Source: Flavobacterium sp. BFFFF2
Lineage (GTDB): Bacteria; Bacteroidota; Bacteroidia; Flavobacteriales; Flavobacteriaceae
Direction of reading: 5' to 3'
Assembly (NCBI GenBank): GCA_002256385.1
Contig: NKJD01000007.1
Span: 30,788-94,787 of the forward strand
DNA length: 64,000 nt
Every line of letters starts with the position of its first letter. Position 1 is the stretch's first letter. A program made the translations under genes and the position numbers. Of this stretch, positions 8,729-17,534 are shown piece after piece. The notes below the pieces were generated by a model. The model saw nothing but the letters and a program-made list of their open reading frames with translations. It ran no database searches and had not been told where the DNA came from.

Positions 8729-9460
8729 ATGTTTTTCTTATCAAAAAAAAAAATAATTCTTAAAGACTTGATCCCCACAGGGTTCAAAGATATCCATTCA
8801 CATATCCTTCCTGGCATCGATGATGGATCACCCGACATCCAAACTTCTATTGGACTTATGCGACAGATGCAGGAATTTGGCATTGAACATTTTACTGGAA
8901 CACCACATATATATGAGCATGTTTGGGATAATACTTCGCAAATAATCCAACATACCTTATCAGAAAGCAATCCAACATTTCAATCAGAATTGGGCGTTCA
9001 GGCACATGCAGCTGCTGAATACATGATGGATGATCATTTGGCTAAATTGGTTAAGAACCGTGATATTTTAACTTTAAAAGATTCTTATATTCTCATTGAG
9101 ATGTCCTATTTAGCGCCCCCAATACATTGGGAACAAATATTGTTTGATGTTCAACTTGCTGGATACCAACCTGTACTGGCCCATCCAGAGCGATATATAT
9201 ATTGGCGAACTGATTTTGCAGCATTTAACAAATTCAAAGACAGAGGCTGTTTGTTTCAAATGAACGCCTTGTCACCTACTGGTTATTATGGGTGGGAAGT
9301 GTTGGAAAGTGCTGAAAAATTACTTAAAGAAAATTTCATTGATTGTGTAGGCACCGACATCCACCACCAAAGGCATATAGATGCTTTTAAACAACCGTTA
9401 CAAATTAAAAGTATCAAAGAATTTGAGCAAGCATTTGACCATTCACTAAATAAATTGTAA
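8729..9460 (+). CDS. CpsB/CapC-type PHP-domain tyrosine-protein phosphatase
   Basis: Metal-dependent PHP-fold phosphatase that removes phosphate from BY-kinase tyrosines; in Gram-positive capsules CpsB antagonises the Wzc-like kinase. The 243-residue protein carries the PHP motifs in order: DIHSHILPGIDDGS (about residues 18-31), TPHIYEHVWDN (about 55), LAHPERY (about 150) and GTDIHHQRH (about 208). These supply the trinuclear metal ligands. It is the only plus-strand gene next to the polysaccharide locus and converges on the Wzc gene at 9487, its probable substrate, with a shared terminator between them. A histidinol phosphatase role is less likely given this context. Confidence 0.88.
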   Translation: MFFLSKKKIILKDLIPTGFKDIHSHILPGIDDGSPDIQTSIGLMRQMQEFGIEHFTGTPHIYEHVWDNTSQIIQHTLSESNPTFQSELGVQAHAAAEYMMDDHLAKLVKNRDILTLKDSYILIEMSYLAPPIHWEQILFDVQLAGYQPVLAHPERYIYWRTDFAAFNKFKDRGCLFQMNALSPTGYYGWEVLESAEKLLKENFIDCVGTDIHHQRHIDAFKQPLQIKSIKEFEQAFDHSLNKL

Positions 9461-9487
9461 AAAAAAAGAGGCCTAAGCCTCTTTTTT
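9461..9487. terminator. bidirectional intrinsic terminator
   Basis: A run of seven A (9461-9467), a GAGGC/GCCTC stem (9468-9472 with 9477-9481), a four-base loop and a run of seven T (9482-9488) form a symmetric hairpin. It lies between two convergent genes and has a U-tract in both directions, so it can end both the PHP phosphatase transcript and the long minus-strand polysaccharide transcript. Confidence 0.85.
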
Positions 9488-11901
9488 TATTTCTTTAAAC
9501 CAAGTAGTTTCATTATTTTCTTAACAAAAGGTACTTTTTCAATGGCCTTTTCAGCTCCATAGCCGTAGCCGTAGCCATAATTATAACGATATCCATAACT
9601 GTAACCGTATTTGTATCCATATCCATAAGATTTCTGCAATCCGACATTGTTGAATACATAAGCCATGTTATTCATTTTGTCGTCATGTTTCAATTCCATG
9701 GTGTAATATAATAACTTTTTATCAGTATAATCAGCACGAATCACATATAAAGTCACATCGGCCAATTTAGAGATGATTAAGGTATCAGTAACAAGAATGG
9801 TAGGTGCTGTATCAACAATTACATAATCATACATTTCTTTCAGCATGTTCAATAATGCCTCAAAACGCCCATTTGACAACAACTCAGCTGGATTTGGTGG
9901 AATTGGACCGGCAAATATCATATCAAGGAATTTGCTGTCTAACTGATTCTTCACCAAAACACTTTCTAAGTCTACCCGTGGGTCATGCAAATAATTTGAC
10001 AAACCAGCATTGTCCTTACTGTATCCTAAATAAGTATGCAGCTGTGGATTACGCATATCTGAACCAATAATGATGACTTTCTTCTTCATCGATGCCAATG
10101 CCAAAGCCAAATTTAAGGAAGTAAACGTTTTACCTTCACCCTTAATCGTTGAAGTAACATAAATGACAGGGGCCTTTTCTAAATTTGCTGGCAGCAGATA
10201 ATGTAAATTGGTCCGCAGTATCCTAAATGATTCAGCCAAAATTGAGCGGTCGTTAATGGACATCAATTTTAAATCACTTTCAATATATGGTATTTCCGCA
10301 ATCACCGGAACGTGATTGATAAATTCAGTAATATCTGCTCTTGTGTGGATCTTAGTATCTAACGAAAACAATACGTACAAAATTAAGAACGGAACAATGA
10401 TTCCTAACGCAAAAGAAACAATGTAAACAATTGATTTATTGGGAGAAACAGGATTTGAACCTGCTATAGCAAAATCAACTACTTTAATAGAAGGCGCCGT
10501 AATCGCTTTGTTTATTAACGCTTCTTCTCTTTTTTGAAGCAACAATAAATAAAGTGTTTCTTTAAGTCCTTGTTGACGTTCAATAGAACGAATCCGTTTT
10601 TCTTTAGTAGGAATGCTACTAAACATCGTGTTATTTTGAGATTTTAACTTCTCTAAATTCCGTTTGGTAATCTCTAATTTGCTTTTGTAAACATTCAATG
10701 TGTTTTGAATGTTTGCCCGCATCTCCGTAATTCTACTTGAAAAAACGGCCAACAATGGACTGTTTGATAAGGCAGACACCAATATTTTGTCGCGTTCTAA
10801 GATTAACTTATTATGCTGTTCAACCAATCCGTTAACCGTTTCATTATTAAGACCAATATCTTCTGGTAATAATGTGTTCTTTTTGTCTGCCTCAAGTGTT
10901 TCTCTTAAGAACTTCGCCAACTCAATTTGCGTTAACAAATCATTGTAATCTAAATCTGTCTTCGTTTTATTTGACAAGGTAACCTCTGTATCACTTTGCA
11001 AAAATGTGAGTTCATTATTTGTTTTATAAACTACCTTGTCTGTTTCAATGGAATCCAATTCTGAGGTAAGATACACCAACCGATCATTCACGAAGTCAAT
11101 AGTTCTTTGTGAAATTAATTGTCTGTCATCGATCCCATCTAAATTAAATTGTTGCACAATTTCATTAAGAATGTCTTCTGATTTTTTCCTGTTTTCAGAT
11201 AAGAAAGTTAAAATCAAAATTTCACTTTGTTTACCTACGTTTTCGATTTTTAATGACCGTTTGATGGTACTCACCAAACCAGATTTAGGCATCAAAATAA
11301 CAGTAAATGATTGGTCAATTGCTTTTTTGAAATACTGTATTGAATCTGGAACGACCATAAAAGGAATCATCAAATTCTTATTGGGCGTATTAAAGGGATA
11401 CACTTTAGGTTTAATATTTTTACCATCATAAACCTGATAGCCATTCTCTTTAAGCTTTAATTTAAATGAAAATCCTTTACTCGCTATGGAATCAGAGTTC
11501 ATTAGCCAATTGACCTTAAATGGCTTTTTCTCCCAAATTTCACTCTTTTTAAAATAACCTTCTGTAATGTATTTGGTGTTTAAGTCTAACCCATCAACTA
11601 CTCTTTCGATAATTCGGCGTGAACTAAATACTTCTACCTCATTTTCTAAATTAATTTTGGAACGCGCAAACAATGAAATGCCTTCAGTAGGCATTTTAAA
11701 TGTATTGGTTGAATTGTCTAAAATTTTTACTTCTGCAGATGCTTGGTAAATAATGGTTGCATATCGCAAATAAAAGAATGAACAGATATAACAAGCAATT
11801 AATGCTCCTAAAAACCAAGGCCAATAAGGAAGATATCGAAAGAATTCTTCTTTAATATCAATGGGTTTTTCTTCAATCGATTTCCAAAAATCTTTATCCA
11901 T
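9487..11901 (-). CDS. wzc: Wzc-like polysaccharide co-polymerase and BY-tyrosine kinase (copy 1)
   Basis: Inner-membrane co-polymerase that controls chain length and couples to the outer-membrane Wza channel. The 804-residue protein has a membrane helix at about 26-48, a large periplasmic coiled-coil region (about 250-450), a Pro-rich second helix (about 489-513) and a C-terminal cytoplasmic kinase. Kinase motifs are Walker A GEGKT (K591), Walker A' GSDMRNP (D615) and Walker B VIVDTAP (D697). The tail from 759 to 782 holds 12 tyrosines at exactly every second residue, followed by a basic helix. Such tails are autophosphorylation targets; strict alternation is unusual. It lies nine bases downstream of a wza gene and converges on a CpsB-type phosphatase. 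Confidence 0.95.
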   Translation of the reverse strand: MDKDFWKSIEEKPIDIKEEFFRYLPYWPWFLGALIACYICSFFYLRYATIIYQASAEVKILDNSTNTFKMPTEGISLFARSKINLENEVEVFSSRRIIERVVDGLDLNTKYITEGYFKKSEIWEKKPFKVNWLMNSDSIASKGFSFKLKLKENGYQVYDGKNIKPKVYPFNTPNKNLMIPFMVVPDSIQYFKKAIDQSFTVILMPKSGLVSTIKRSLKIENVGKQSEILILTFLSENRKKSEDILNEIVQQFNLDGIDDRQLISQRTIDFVNDRLVYLTSELDSIETDKVVYKTNNELTFLQSDTEVTLSNKTKTDLDYNDLLTQIELAKFLRETLEADKKNTLLPEDIGLNNETVNGLVEQHNKLILERDKILVSALSNSPLLAVFSSRITEMRANIQNTLNVYKSKLEITKRNLEKLKSQNNTMFSSIPTKEKRIRSIERQQGLKETLYLLLLQKREEALINKAITAPSIKVVDFAIAGSNPVSPNKSIVYIVSFALGIIVPFLILYVLFSLDTKIHTRADITEFINHVPVIAEIPYIESDLKLMSINDRSILAESFRILRTNLHYLLPANLEKAPVIYVTSTIKGEGKTFTSLNLALALASMKKKVIIIGSDMRNPQLHTYLGYSKDNAGLSNYLHDPRVDLESVLVKNQLDSKFLDMIFAGPIPPNPAELLSNGRFEALLNMLKEMYDYVIVDTAPTILVTDTLIISKLADVTLYVIRADYTDKKLLYYTMELKHDDKMNNMAYVFNNVGLQKSYGYGYKYGYSYGYRYNYGYGYGYGAEKAIEKVPFVKKIMKLLGLKK

Positions 11902-11910
11902 GGTAACGGT

Positions 11911-12696
11911 TTATCGGATTAAAACATATAATGTTAAGAAGGTAGCCACAACTGAAAGCAAGTTTGCAACATTGCCTAAATATCCAGCTGTGGCCACTTT
12001 GGCACCATTTGGATTTACTATAATAACATCATTCTGTTTGATGAAATAATAAGGACTGTTAAACCAATCCGTTTTTGTCATATCAATTTTCTTATATGTT
12101 CGATTTCCGTCTTCATCTCGAATAATTAACACGTTTTTACGCTCGCCAGAAATATTCATATCACCAGCGATTCCTAAAGCTTGAGGGAGTGTAATAGATT
12201 GTTCTATATAACTATAAGTTCCAGGATTTCGCACTTCACCCAACACAGAAAACTTGGCATTTAAAATACGTACTGCAACTACTGGATTCTTCACGTATCC
12301 TTCATCGACTAGCCTGCCAATGATATAATCTTCAATTTGTCGCGTGGTTTTGCCTTTGGCCATCATTCGGCCAATCACTGGAAAAGTAATGGTTCCATCC
12401 GCTGAAACCAAATACCCGTACAATTTTAAAATATCTGTACTGAAAGCCATGTTGGTAGTACTTGTTTCCAAACTATTATTCATAGAATTGAAAACAGCTA
12501 CCGACTCAGGTACCAGAGCAGTTACTTTTATGTTTAAAATATCGTTTACTTGAATATTGGGTAATGTATAATTGATGGGCGTTGAGCCATTTGGTTGTAC
12601 ATCTTGAAAATAAACAACATCTTTCTTAAAAACGCAAGAAGTTGTAAATAGACTGATTATAGATAATAAGAATAAGGTTTTTAATTTACTGCTCAT
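11911..12696 (-). CDS. wza: Wza-like polysaccharide export lipoprotein (copy 1)
   Basis: Outer-membrane polysaccharide secretin subunit. The 261-residue product has a lipoprotein signal peptide with the lipobox cysteine at C21 (FTTSC), a polysaccharide-export domain (about 45-140, with VNDILNIKV and a DGTITFPVIGRM strand), a SLBB domain (about 145-235, with GEVRNPGTYSY) and a C-terminal hydrophobic segment (about 238-260). The C-terminal segment is typical of Bacteroidota Wza proteins. It precedes wzc by nine bases and follows the PglF/CapD-like gene by two bases, so the three are one transcription unit. A second, divergent copy lies at 62775-63563. Confidence 0.93.
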   Translation of the reverse strand: MSSKLKTLFLLSIISLFTTSCVFKKDVVYFQDVQPNGSTPINYTLPNIQVNDILNIKVTALVPESVAVFNSMNNSLETSTTNMAFSTDILKLYGYLVSADGTITFPVIGRMMAKGKTTRQIEDYIIGRLVDEGYVKNPVVAVRILNAKFSVLGEVRNPGTYSYIEQSITLPQALGIAGDMNISGERKNVLIIRDEDGNRTYKKIDMTKTDWFNSPYYFIKQNDVIIVNPNGAKVATAGYLGNVANLLSVVATFLTLYVLIR

Positions 12697-12698
12697 AA

Positions 12699-14633
12699 TT
12701 AGTTTTCAGGTTGGTGATATTCGGGCACTAAAATTTTGATGAGTTCAATGGTCTCCTCGATTTTTGATTGTCGAACCAAATCAATCAGGTTATCTATTTT
12801 CTGTTGTATTTCAATAAAATCATAAATTTCTTCTTTTGCAATCATAATTTTATGATGATGCGTAGGTTGATTTACTGAAGCCTCTGTCAAGAGTTCTTCA
12901 TATAATTTTTCACCAGGACGCAAACCTACAAACTTAATTCCAATATCTGTATAAGGTCGGTATCCAGAAAGCTGAATCATTTTTTGAGCCAAATCTAAAA
13001 TTTTGATTGGTTTACCCATATCAAATAAAAACACTTCTCCCCCATTCCCCATGGCTCCTGCCTCAAGGACCAATTGACATGCTTCTGGAATGGTCATAAA
13101 ATACCGTGTCACTTCTGGGTGTGTCAAAGTTAATGGACCTCCTTCTTCTATTTGCTTGGTAAACAAACGAACAACCGAACCATTTGACCCAAGTACATTG
13201 CCAAAACGAGTGGTAATAAATTTTGTGATGTTTTGGTCTGTTTTCAGCTTGTTAAAGTACAAAGCTTGTGTATATATTTCTGAAATGCGCTTGGTTGCCC
13301 CCATAATATTAGTGGGATTAACGGCCTTATCAGTAGAAATAAATACAAATTTTTGAACCTTATATTTTATGGATAAACTGGCAATGATTTTTGGTCCCAT
13401 CACATTTACCAAAACGGATTGCGTTGGGTTTTTCTCCATCATTGGCACATGCTTATAAGCAGCAGCATGATAGACAAAATCTGGTCGGTGTTTTTCAAAA
13501 ATCATCTCCATTTCAATAGCATCTGTAATGTCCGCGATGTGCGTTACAAAATCTAAATTTGGAAATTTAGCTCGTAATTCAAGCTCCAAATCGTTTAACG
13601 GCGTTTCAGCTTGATCCACAATTACAATGCGTTTTGGCTGATGGGTGGCCAATTGAAAAACAATTTCACTACCAATTGATCCGGCACCACCCGTTACTAA
13701 TGGCGTTTTATTTTTTATAGAACTAAAAACATTGGAATGATCGAGGTGAATTGGATCTCTTTGCAATAAATCTTCAATTTTGAATCCACGCACTTGGCTG
13801 CCAATTGAATTTTCAGAATCCCAATCAGAAACCAAAGGACCAGTAAACACTTTTAAATCAGCATTTAAACAAGTTTCAACCAAATTATACTTCTCATCTT
13901 TTGACAATTTTTTATCAACCATAATGGCTGCCTTCACTTCCATACCTAACAACAATTCCTCTAACTTCTCATTAGGATTTAGTATCGGAATATTAAAAAT
14001 TCGCTTGTTGTTGTAACGTACGTCTTGATCCATAAAAGCCACCACGTCAAAACGGGCAGGTTTTTCTTCGCGCAAGGCATTTGCAATGGCAATGGCATTT
14101 ACATCTGTACCAAAAACGATGGTCCGCATTACTTTCGCTTTATTTTGCGAAGGGTAAATACGTTCAAACAGGGTTTTAATCGCAATCCTAAATAACAACA
14201 ACAACAAATAAACCAGCAAAAAGCTAAATACCAGCGAAGTGGTGACATAAATCTTTTTTCCCGTAATTAAAAATTGTAAATAATCAGTCGAAATGATAAA
14301 CAAGTGCGCCGATCCGACGGCCAAGAACAATTTGATGGCGTCTAAAAAGTTGGAATGTCGTATTAGTCCCGCATAAGTTCTGAAAAACATGAAAAATGCC
14401 ATGTTGATAAAAACATAAATCGGAAAACGAATGATGATTGGAAGTGTTTGGAAAAAATCGATATCAATAGACATCATTAACCCCAAATTGACTAATCCAC
14501 CAATGACTACTAAAACCGAATCAATGATAAAAATGAACCACCTCGGCATGTAACTCAAGTTCTGCAGGTTCAATTTATCCGTTTGAAATCTTCGGAAAAA
14601 AATATACAGTTCTCGAATGCGTCTATTAAACAT
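12699..14633 (-). CDS. membrane UDP-sugar 4,6-dehydratase, PglF/WbpM/CapD family
   Basis: Converts UDP-GlcNAc to a UDP-4-keto-6-deoxy sugar, the first step to amino-dideoxy sugars. The 644 residues comprise four N-terminal membrane segments (about 31-55, 68-88, 100-122, 130-152), a Rossmann CoA-binding-like domain (about 168-290) and an SDR domain (about 308-600) with the GGAGSIG nucleotide loop at 315-321. As in PglF and FlaA1 relatives, the SDR Tyr-xxx-Lys is replaced by Met-xxx-Lys (M444, K448) after a STDKAVNPTN motif. The PglE-like aminotransferase directly upstream would use its product. A promoter-like pair lies 41 bases before its ATG. Confidence 0.9.
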   Translation of the reverse strand: MFNRRIRELYIFFRRFQTDKLNLQNLSYMPRWFIFIIDSVLVVIGGLVNLGLMMSIDIDFFQTLPIIIRFPIYVFINMAFFMFFRTYAGLIRHSNFLDAIKLFLAVGSAHLFIISTDYLQFLITGKKIYVTTSLVFSFLLVYLLLLLFRIAIKTLFERIYPSQNKAKVMRTIVFGTDVNAIAIANALREEKPARFDVVAFMDQDVRYNNKRIFNIPILNPNEKLEELLLGMEVKAAIMVDKKLSKDEKYNLVETCLNADLKVFTGPLVSDWDSENSIGSQVRGFKIEDLLQRDPIHLDHSNVFSSIKNKTPLVTGGAGSIGSEIVFQLATHQPKRIVIVDQAETPLNDLELELRAKFPNLDFVTHIADITDAIEMEMIFEKHRPDFVYHAAAYKHVPMMEKNPTQSVLVNVMGPKIIASLSIKYKVQKFVFISTDKAVNPTNIMGATKRISEIYTQALYFNKLKTDQNITKFITTRFGNVLGSNGSVVRLFTKQIEEGGPLTLTHPEVTRYFMTIPEACQLVLEAGAMGNGGEVFLFDMGKPIKILDLAQKMIQLSGYRPYTDIGIKFVGLRPGEKLYEELLTEASVNQPTHHHKIMIAKEEIYDFIEIQQKIDNLIDLVRQSKIEETIELIKILVPEYHQPEN

Positions 14634-14674
14634 GATTTTTTTAAGATTAGTGACTTATTCAGCGAACCAAAGTG

Positions 14675-14704
14675 CAAATTTAATCAATGTAGTTAGCTAC
14701 ACAA
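14675..14704 (-). promoter_or_regulatory. putative internal promoter before the PglF-Wza-Wzc genes
   Basis: On the minus strand TTG (14704-14702), a 19-base spacer and TAAATTTG (14682-14675) match the Bacteroidota TTG / TAnnTTTG pattern. The predicted transcript would have a leader of about 35 bases before the ATG at 14633. It sits in the 100-base gap between the PglE-like and PglF-like genes, one of the few real gaps in the locus, and would let the export genes be expressed apart from the long operon. Confidence 0.5.
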
Positions 14705-14733
14705 GAAAAAAATGCAATTGGACAGGCCAATTT

Positions 14734-15870
14734 TTACGATTCAAAAATAGATTTTATTTTGCTGACAATTCGATTTAAATCTAATTCTGTTAAATTACTT
14801 CCACTAGGCAAGCATAAACCGTCTCTGAACAGCGTTTCAGCTACATCAGTTCCATAATAGGGTGCATTTTCAAAAATTGGTTGCAAATGCATTGGTTTCC
14901 AGAGCGGTCTGGTTTCAATATTGTCTTTTTCCAAGTCCAGGCGAATGGTTTCTCTTGTAATATTTTTTGCATTTTCACCTACTAAAATAGCACTTAACCA
15001 CCGATTGCAAAAGATGCCATCTTGTTCATCAAGAAAACTAATTCCCGGCAAATCGCTTAAATGTTTCCGGTAATGCGAAAAATTGGCACGTCTATTTTCA
15101 ATATGCCGATCTAATACTTCCATTTGACCGCGGCCAATACCTGCGCAAATATTGCTTAACCGGTAATTATAACCAATGTGAGAATGTTGATAATGCGGGG
15201 CATTATCACGAGCTTGAGTGGCTAAAAATACAGCATGATTTTTAACCTCAAGGGTATGGGCCACCAAAGCACCACCGCCCGAAGTGGTAATTATTTTGTT
15301 TCCGTTAAATGATAAAATACCAATATCGCCAAATGTGCCACATTTTTGTCCGTGATAGGTAGATCCTAATGCCTCAGCGCTGTCCTCTAAAACTGGGATA
15401 TCATATTTTTGAGCTACCTGATTTATTTCAGTCACTTTGTATGGAAATCCATATAGGTGAACTGCGACTATGGCTTTGGGCTTGTTGCCCAACTTTATTC
15501 GATCAACGATGGCTTCTTCCAATGCAATTGGACACAAATTCCAAGTGTCTTTTTCACTATCTACAAAAATCGGTTTAGCACCTAAATAAGCAATCGGGTT
15601 GGCCGAAGCTGAAAATGTCATACTTTGACAAATCACTTCATCGCCCGCTTGAACACCCAATTGAATTAATCCGAGGTGCAAGGCAGCTGTTCCTGAACTT
15701 AGGCCAGCAACATGGCTATTGGCGCCCAAATATTGTTCCAAATCTTGCTCAAATCCGGTAACGTTTGGCCCTAATGGAGCCACCCAGTTAGAATCAAATG
15801 CTTCTTTCACAAATTGCTGCTCGTTGCCTCCCATGTGGGGCGAAGACAACCATATTTTATCATGTGCCAT
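14734..15870 (-). CDS. DegT/DnrJ/EryC1 sugar aminotransferase, PglE-like
   Basis: PLP enzyme expected to add an amino group at C4 of the UDP-4-keto-6-deoxy-HexNAc made by the PglF-like dehydratase next to it. The 378-residue protein has the family motifs: SSGTAALHLGL (about 58-68) for cofactor phosphate, an EDSAEALGS segment (162-170) and the Schiff-base lysine K192 in SFNGNKIITTSGGG. It overlaps the upstream sugar-transferase gene by 11 bases. The trio PglC-like, PglE-like and PglF-like parallels bacillosamine-type synthesis, but no PglD-like hexapeptide acetyltransferase is seen in the window. Confidence 0.9.
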   Translation of the reverse strand: MAHDKIWLSSPHMGGNEQQFVKEAFDSNWVAPLGPNVTGFEQDLEQYLGANSHVAGLSSGTAALHLGLIQLGVQAGDEVICQSMTFSASANPIAYLGAKPIFVDSEKDTWNLCPIALEEAIVDRIKLGNKPKAIVAVHLYGFPYKVTEINQVAQKYDIPVLEDSAEALGSTYHGQKCGTFGDIGILSFNGNKIITTSGGGALVAHTLEVKNHAVFLATQARDNAPHYQHSHIGYNYRLSNICAGIGRGQMEVLDRHIENRRANFSHYRKHLSDLPGISFLDEQDGIFCNRWLSAILVGENAKNITRETIRLDLEKDNIETRPLWKPMHLQPIFENAPYYGTDVAETLFRDGLCLPSGSNLTELDLNRIVSKIKSIFES

Positions 15871-16441
15871 ACCTAATTTTTTTTATTAAAATGAACGCTG
15901 TTTGTCCTATAATTTTTAAATCGGTCCAAGCCGATTGCACTTTTAAATAGTCTTTATTTATTTGAATTTTATCTGGAAAAATGACTTCGTCATTGTATTC
16001 CTCTGCATTTGATACTTTTTTGAGCAATTGTTCTTCATCCCAATATTTAATACTTGCGGCTGACGTTAATCCTGGTTTCAATTGCAACAATATTTGGTCT
16101 TCTTTTGGCAAACAGTCATAGTATCCCGCTACATCGGGCCGCGGACCTACCACGCTCATTTCGCCAACTAAAATATTCCAAAGCTGCGGCCATTCATCCA
16201 ATTTATATCGCCTAATCCACTCAACTGCAGCAGGAACTATTTGTGTACTACCTGTTTTTCGGTATGTGCGAAACTTTACAATCTGAAATAATTTGCCATT
16301 TTTACCAACCCGCTCTTGCATAAAAATACCAGACGATTGGGTTAAAATTGCTACATAGATCCAAATAAAAAAGGCTGGAATCAATAATACAAAACCAATT
16401 CCGATGGCAAAAAAAAGATCAAAAAGCCGCTTGGTAACCAA
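15860..16441 (-). CDS. initiating phosphoglycosyl transferase, PglC-like
   Basis: Transfers a sugar 1-phosphate to undecaprenyl phosphate to begin a repeat unit. At 193 residues it is the minimal monotopic form: one N-terminal re-entrant hydrophobic segment (about 8-33), FMQERVGKNGKLFQIVKFRT (40-59), the catalytic Asp-Glu in LDEWPQL and the MSVVGPRPDV motif. Translation starts at TTG (16441-16439); an in-frame stop lies directly upstream and the next Met is at residue 41, past the membrane segment. Neighbouring PglE/PglF-like genes suggest a UDP-diamino-trideoxy or related amino sugar as substrate. A second initiating transferase lies at 17535. Confidence 0.88.
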   Translation of the reverse strand: MVTKRLFDLFFAIGIGFVLLIPAFFIWIYVAILTQSSGIFMQERVGKNGKLFQIVKFRTYRKTGSTQIVPAAVEWIRRYKLDEWPQLWNILVGEMSVVGPRPDVAGYYDCLPKEDQILLQLKPGLTSAASIKYWDEEQLLKKVSNAEEYNDEVIFPDKIQINKDYLKVQSAWTDLKIIGQTAFILIKKIRYGT

Positions 16442-16446
16442 TCATT

Positions 16447-17511
16447 TTACAATTTAGACATCAACTCTGATTCTTTCATTAAAATGGGCAAATTATCCAC
16501 ATCGCGCAAGAAAATCAAATCTTTTTCAAACTCATACATGCGGTAGTTAAAATCAAAGTCAGGGTCATTGCTCAATAAACGCAACGTATCGGACGCAAAA
16601 TTAGCCCCACCCGCAGCAAAACACTGGGTAAAAGCCACATGTCGTACATTCACTTCTGTAATATATGGGGTGCCATCTTCGTCCTCTTTGAAATCGACGG
16701 TGAAAAAACCGTGTTTGGCAGCACCTGTGTAGTCAAATAAATGATCCATGGCTTTGATGGAGAGATCCACCAATTTTGGTTCATTTAACAAACGGCCAAA
16801 AGAAGTGTTTCCGGTAATGCCAGACGGTGCCACTTTTGCCATAATGTAATTAACCCGCTCAGCGCAAGCTGTTCTCAATAATTTTCCATTGTAATACAAC
16901 ATTTTACAAGCCAAATTACGGCCTGGTAAAAATTTGCTGGCAATGAATTCGGTTACATTCGGATTAATTTGAATCCAGTTGCGAAGCGAATATTCATCTT
17001 CTACTTTCAAAGATCCCAAACCACTGGTTCCGCTGGTACTTCTGACCCAAAAATTACCCGACAACACATTGAAAATTTCACTGAAATCTTGGATCTCTCT
17101 ATTAAATGACACCGATGGCGGAACGACTCCCAAATCTTTTAAAATTTCGGTCATTTTTGATTTATCTACCAACAAATCAGCCATAGATGAAGCAGGTAGC
17201 AGCACTTTACAAGGCAAAGTACTTACTTCTCCTTTTTTGCTCCATTCCATTACTTCCAATTCAGGTAAAATAACCGCATAGTCAATCCCATTGTCGCTGA
17301 TTATTTTTTCAATCGCTTGCCAATAATCTGGATGCGTGGCTGGCGGAACAATAAATGTCTTAGAAAATAGTTCGGGCTGATACAAGCCAATAGCCAATGG
17401 ATTGATATCGGTGCCAAACAATTCAAAGCGCTTGTAAAAAGAATACTTTTTGAGCGCAATGGAAAAACTTCGGGGCGTTGGCCCTCCTACTCCTGTAATT
17501 AAAACTTTCAT
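16447..17511 (-). CDS. ATP-grasp carboxylate-amine ligase-like protein (CarB-like)
   Basis: ATP-grasp enzymes join a carboxylate to an amine or thiol through an acyl phosphate. The 354-residue protein has an N-terminal Rossmann-like pre-ATP domain beginning VLITGVGGPTPRSF (about 3-16), a central ATP-binding region with a Ser/Gly-rich loop STSGTSGLGS (about 158-167) and a C-terminal metal-binding region with DFKED and EVNVRH (about 270-290). It lies between two initiating transferases and beside amino-sugar genes. Acylation of a sugar amino group with an amino or hydroxy acid is a reasonable inference, but the substrate is unknown. Confidence 0.72.
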   Translation of the reverse strand: MKVLITGVGGPTPRSFSIALKKYSFYKRFELFGTDINPLAIGLYQPELFSKTFIVPPATHPDYWQAIEKIISDNGIDYAVILPELEVMEWSKKGEVSTLPCKVLLPASSMADLLVDKSKMTEILKDLGVVPPSVSFNREIQDFSEIFNVLSGNFWVRSTSGTSGLGSLKVEDEYSLRNWIQINPNVTEFIASKFLPGRNLACKMLYYNGKLLRTACAERVNYIMAKVAPSGITGNTSFGRLLNEPKLVDLSIKAMDHLFDYTGAAKHGFFTVDFKEDEDGTPYITEVNVRHVAFTQCFAAGGANFASDTLRLLSNDPDFDFNYRMYEFEKDLIFLRDVDNLPILMKESELMSKL

Positions 17512-17534
17512 GTATAAAGGTGATTAGGGTATGC

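Noticed and set aside
9541..9625. Tandem DNA repeat encoding the Tyr-rich tail taken as a separate repeat element
   Set aside because: It is in frame and explained as coding sequence of the wzc tail; units are imperfect.
11036..11431. 131-codon plus-strand frame inside the first wzc gene
   Set aside because: Antisense to the conserved periplasmic region of wzc and without recognisable motifs.
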